DNA from: JACPLA01 sp964602055
GTDB taxonomy: Bacteria; Bacteroidota; Ignavibacteria; UBA10030
Length of the DNA stretch: 7,630 nucleotides
Direction: 5' to 3'
Assembly: GCA_964602055.1 (NCBI GenBank)
Contig: CAZRPU010000077.1
Span: 1-7,630 of the forward strand
Made by a program: the position numbers and the translations under genes. Of the stretch, positions 6,699-7,630 are shown in pieces. The notes below the pieces were generated by a model that was given only the letters and a program-made list of their open reading frames with translations, was not told the origin of the DNA and made no database searches. Numbering within the stretch: the first letter of the stretch is position 1; each line of letters opens with the position of its first letter.

Positions 6699-6768
6699 GT
6701 TACGAGTTCCGGGTTACGGGTTCCGGGTTACGAGTTACGGGTTACGAGTTTCGGGTTACGGGTTCCGA
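6699..6768 (+). repeat. Tandem heptamer array, ten GTTHCGR units
   Basis: Ten gapless 7-base units fill most of the 177-bp spacer between the T9SS amidase stop (6692) and the next gene. Positions 1-3 (GTT) and 5-6 (CG) never vary. Position 4 is A in six units, C in three, T in one and never G; position 7 is A in four and G in six. An eleventh, decayed unit (GTTAAAA, 6769-6775) follows. The array starts 7 bp after the stop codon and has the same orientation as the shorter array at 3538. It has no dyad symmetry and no spacers, so it is neither a terminator nor a CRISPR array. Its function is unknown. Confidence 0.92.
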
Positions 6769-6805
6769 GTTAAAATCTTGCATCCTCAAGCCTGCGAAGC
6801 CCCGA

Positions 6806-6832
6806 TTGTGCGGTGCGGCACAGAAATATAAA
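6806..6832 (+). promoter_or_regulatory. Possible weak promoter before the lysozyme-like gene
   Basis: The 94 bp after the heptamer array contain the only AT-rich stretch of the spacer. TATAAA (6827-6832) could serve as a -10 element, with TTGTGC (6806-6811) 15 bp upstream as a poor -35. A small inverted repeat, TGTGC (6807-6811) and GCACA (6818-6822) around a 6-nt loop, overlaps it. No Bacteroidota-type TAnnTTTG box is seen. This is weak evidence; it is recorded because the spacer is the largest in the window and a separate promoter here is plausible. Confidence 0.2.
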
Positions 6833-6869
6833 TCTGAATTCGACTTACTGCGTAATGAGCTTCCCCATC

Positions 6870-7630
6870 ATGAAGCGACTCCTCTTTGTTCTTCTCTTCT
6901 CCTCAACCTTGAGCGCCCAGGACAGGTCTCTTCTTCTTGGCGCCTTTGAGTCCGCTGCTGCCGAGTTTCGGGTTCCGTCGGAAGTCCTCCAAGGAATTGC
7001 TTTTGCGGAAACGCGGTGGGAGCACCTCACCTGGGCTGAAAACGACACGGCGAGCTGCATGGGCCTTCCCCGCGCGTACGGCATCATGGCTCTGCGAAGC
7101 GACCAGTGGTTTGGCCGAAGCCTCGACAAGGCGTCCGAGCTTCTGCGGATGGATCCGCGGGTCCTCAAGAGCGACCCCGTCCACAATATCCGGGGAGCGG
7201 CAGCTTTTCTCCGGTCTCTCTATGAGAAACTGCCGGTGACACCGGGTACTCAGTTCGAGAGCCTCGAGAGCTGGCAGAACGCTGTTGCAGCATATTGCGG
7301 CATTCCTCAGCAGGAACTTGCCCAACAGCACGCCCTGGAAATCTTCGAGCGGGTTTCGAAAGGATATGATGACTACGGAATCCGGATGTCCCCACGGAGC
7401 GTTAATCTCGCCCCGATGCGCGCATCGCTCCTTCAAGCATGGAACGCAGCGGAGCAGCAGCGCCAGGGACTGCAAAAGAAGGCCGACCAGCCGGACTATC
7501 CCGGCGCGCGGTTCATATCGGCGTATCCCGGCACCGGTGCAGGAGACCAGCATTGGTACACATCCTCATCCATCCCCGGCTCGTATAAGTCCAGAGGTTT
7601 GCCCCCTGCCTATTCCCATGACTTTATCGT
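6870..7630 (+). CDS. Exported lysozyme-like/SLT-like domain protein, probable peptidoglycan amidase, 3' partial
   Basis: The frame is open from the ATG at 6870 to the right edge (253 codons) with no stop, so the gene is truncated by the window. Residues 1-17 form a signal peptide (ends LSAQ). An in-frame ATG at 6855 would add five residues (MSFPI) and is less likely; neither start has a clear ribosome-binding site. Residues 22-170 are mostly helical. FRVPSEVLQGIAFAETRWEH (33-52), with E47 where SLT/lysozyme-like enzymes have their catalytic Glu, then YGIMAL, DPVHNIRGAAAFL and the SWQNAVAAYCG segment, resemble the N-terminal domain that precedes an Amidase_2 domain in some secreted N-acetylmuramoyl-L-alanine amidases. 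After a polar linker, PDYPGARF and the final SHDFI resemble the entry into Amidase_2, the zinc domain expected just beyond the window. The family assignment is from memory of the motif order; the peptidoglycan role is fairly likely and the enzyme class less sure. Confidence 0.7.
   Translation, partial: MKRLLFVLLFSSTLSAQDRSLLLGAFESAAAEFRVPSEVLQGIAFAETRWEHLTWAENDTASCMGLPRAYGIMALRSDQWFGRSLDKASELLRMDPRVLKSDPVHNIRGAAAFLRSLYEKLPVTPGTQFESLESWQNAVAAYCGIPQQELAQQHALEIFERVSKGYDDYGIRMSPRSVNLAPMRASLLQAWNAAEQQRQGLQKKADQPDYPGARFISAYPGTGAGDQHWYTSSSIPGSYKSRGLPPAYSHDFI

Noticed and set aside
6699..6768. CRISPR array
   Set aside because: Units are 7 bases, contiguous and without spacers; no cas gene is nearby.
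6599..6949. An open frame running through the heptamer array, giving a repetitive peptide (YEFRVTG-type, 7-residue period) of 116 residues
   Set aside because: It starts inside the sorting-domain coding sequence, is made mainly of the translated heptamers (7 bases times 3 gives the 7-residue period), and runs into the real gene at 6870 in another frame. It has no domain and no ribosome-binding site.
6965..6978. GTTTCGG followed by GTTCCGT inside the lysozyme-like gene, resembling two array units
   Set aside because: Only two units, the second imperfect, and they encode EFRVP, which fits the protein's own motif (an EF-x-VP segment, as I recall it from relatives). Chance or protein constraint is enough to explain it.
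6903..7553. A 216-codon minus-strand open frame opposite the lysozyme-like gene
   Set aside because: The plus-strand frame has a signal peptide and coherent domain motifs through to the window edge; the minus-strand product has none.

Overview
The window reads as one co-directional block, all genes on the + strand, from a member of the Bacteroidota/Chlorobi/Ignavibacteria assemblage (or a close relative such as Calditrichota). The evidence is a C-terminal type IX secretion (T9SS) sorting domain with the FQNYPNPFNP signature, a small pilin-like protein of a type I associate with Ignavibacteria-like genomes, gene junctions with weak or no Shine-Dalgarno sequences, and a moderately GC-rich composition. 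Assignment below phylum group is inference.

Layout. (1) 1-995: the 3' part of a saccharopine dehydrogenase-family oxidoreductase whose N-terminal Rossmann half lies upstream of the window; a small hairpin spans its stop codon. (2) 1045-1929: a membrane-anchored pilin-like small protein abutting (TAA|ATG) a YajQ-family nucleotide-binding protein. (3) 1932-3530: a periplasmic N-acetylmuramoyl-L-alanine amidase (Amidase_3) with N-terminal beta-rich domains and a helical linker. (4) 3531-3594: a spacer holding a short tandem heptamer repeat. (5) 3595-4503: an exported WD40/TolB-like beta-propeller protein. (6) 4506-6692: a second, very different Amidase_3 protein with four beta-rich modules and a T9SS sorting domain, so it is probably sent to the cell surface or medium. 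(7) 6693-6869: a spacer dominated by ten in-phase heptamers of consensus GTTHCGR. (8) 6870-7630: the 5' part of an exported protein with a lysozyme-like/SLT-like helical domain, probably leading into an Amidase_2-type catalytic domain beyond the window.

How it fits together. Genes 2-4 (1045-3530) have zero or near-zero spacing and look like one translationally coupled unit; genes 5 and 6 form a second tight pair 2 nt apart. The common theme is the cell envelope: two clear peptidoglycan amidases, a third probable peptidoglycan enzyme, an exported propeller and a YajQ protein. The first amidase looks like a housekeeping cell-separation enzyme, while the T9SS-tailed one may act outside the outer membrane.

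The least explained signals are the heptamer arrays. Two GTTHCGR arrays sit in spacers, and a third, CAG-led set of four heptamers lies inside the T9SS-domain coding sequence, where codon use also shifts. A 19-bp perfect palindrome (9-bp arms) about 80 bp before the T9SS amidase gene is also notable. No RNA genes, CRISPR arrays, transposase genes or attachment sites were found. No gene-free stretch exceeds 300 bases.
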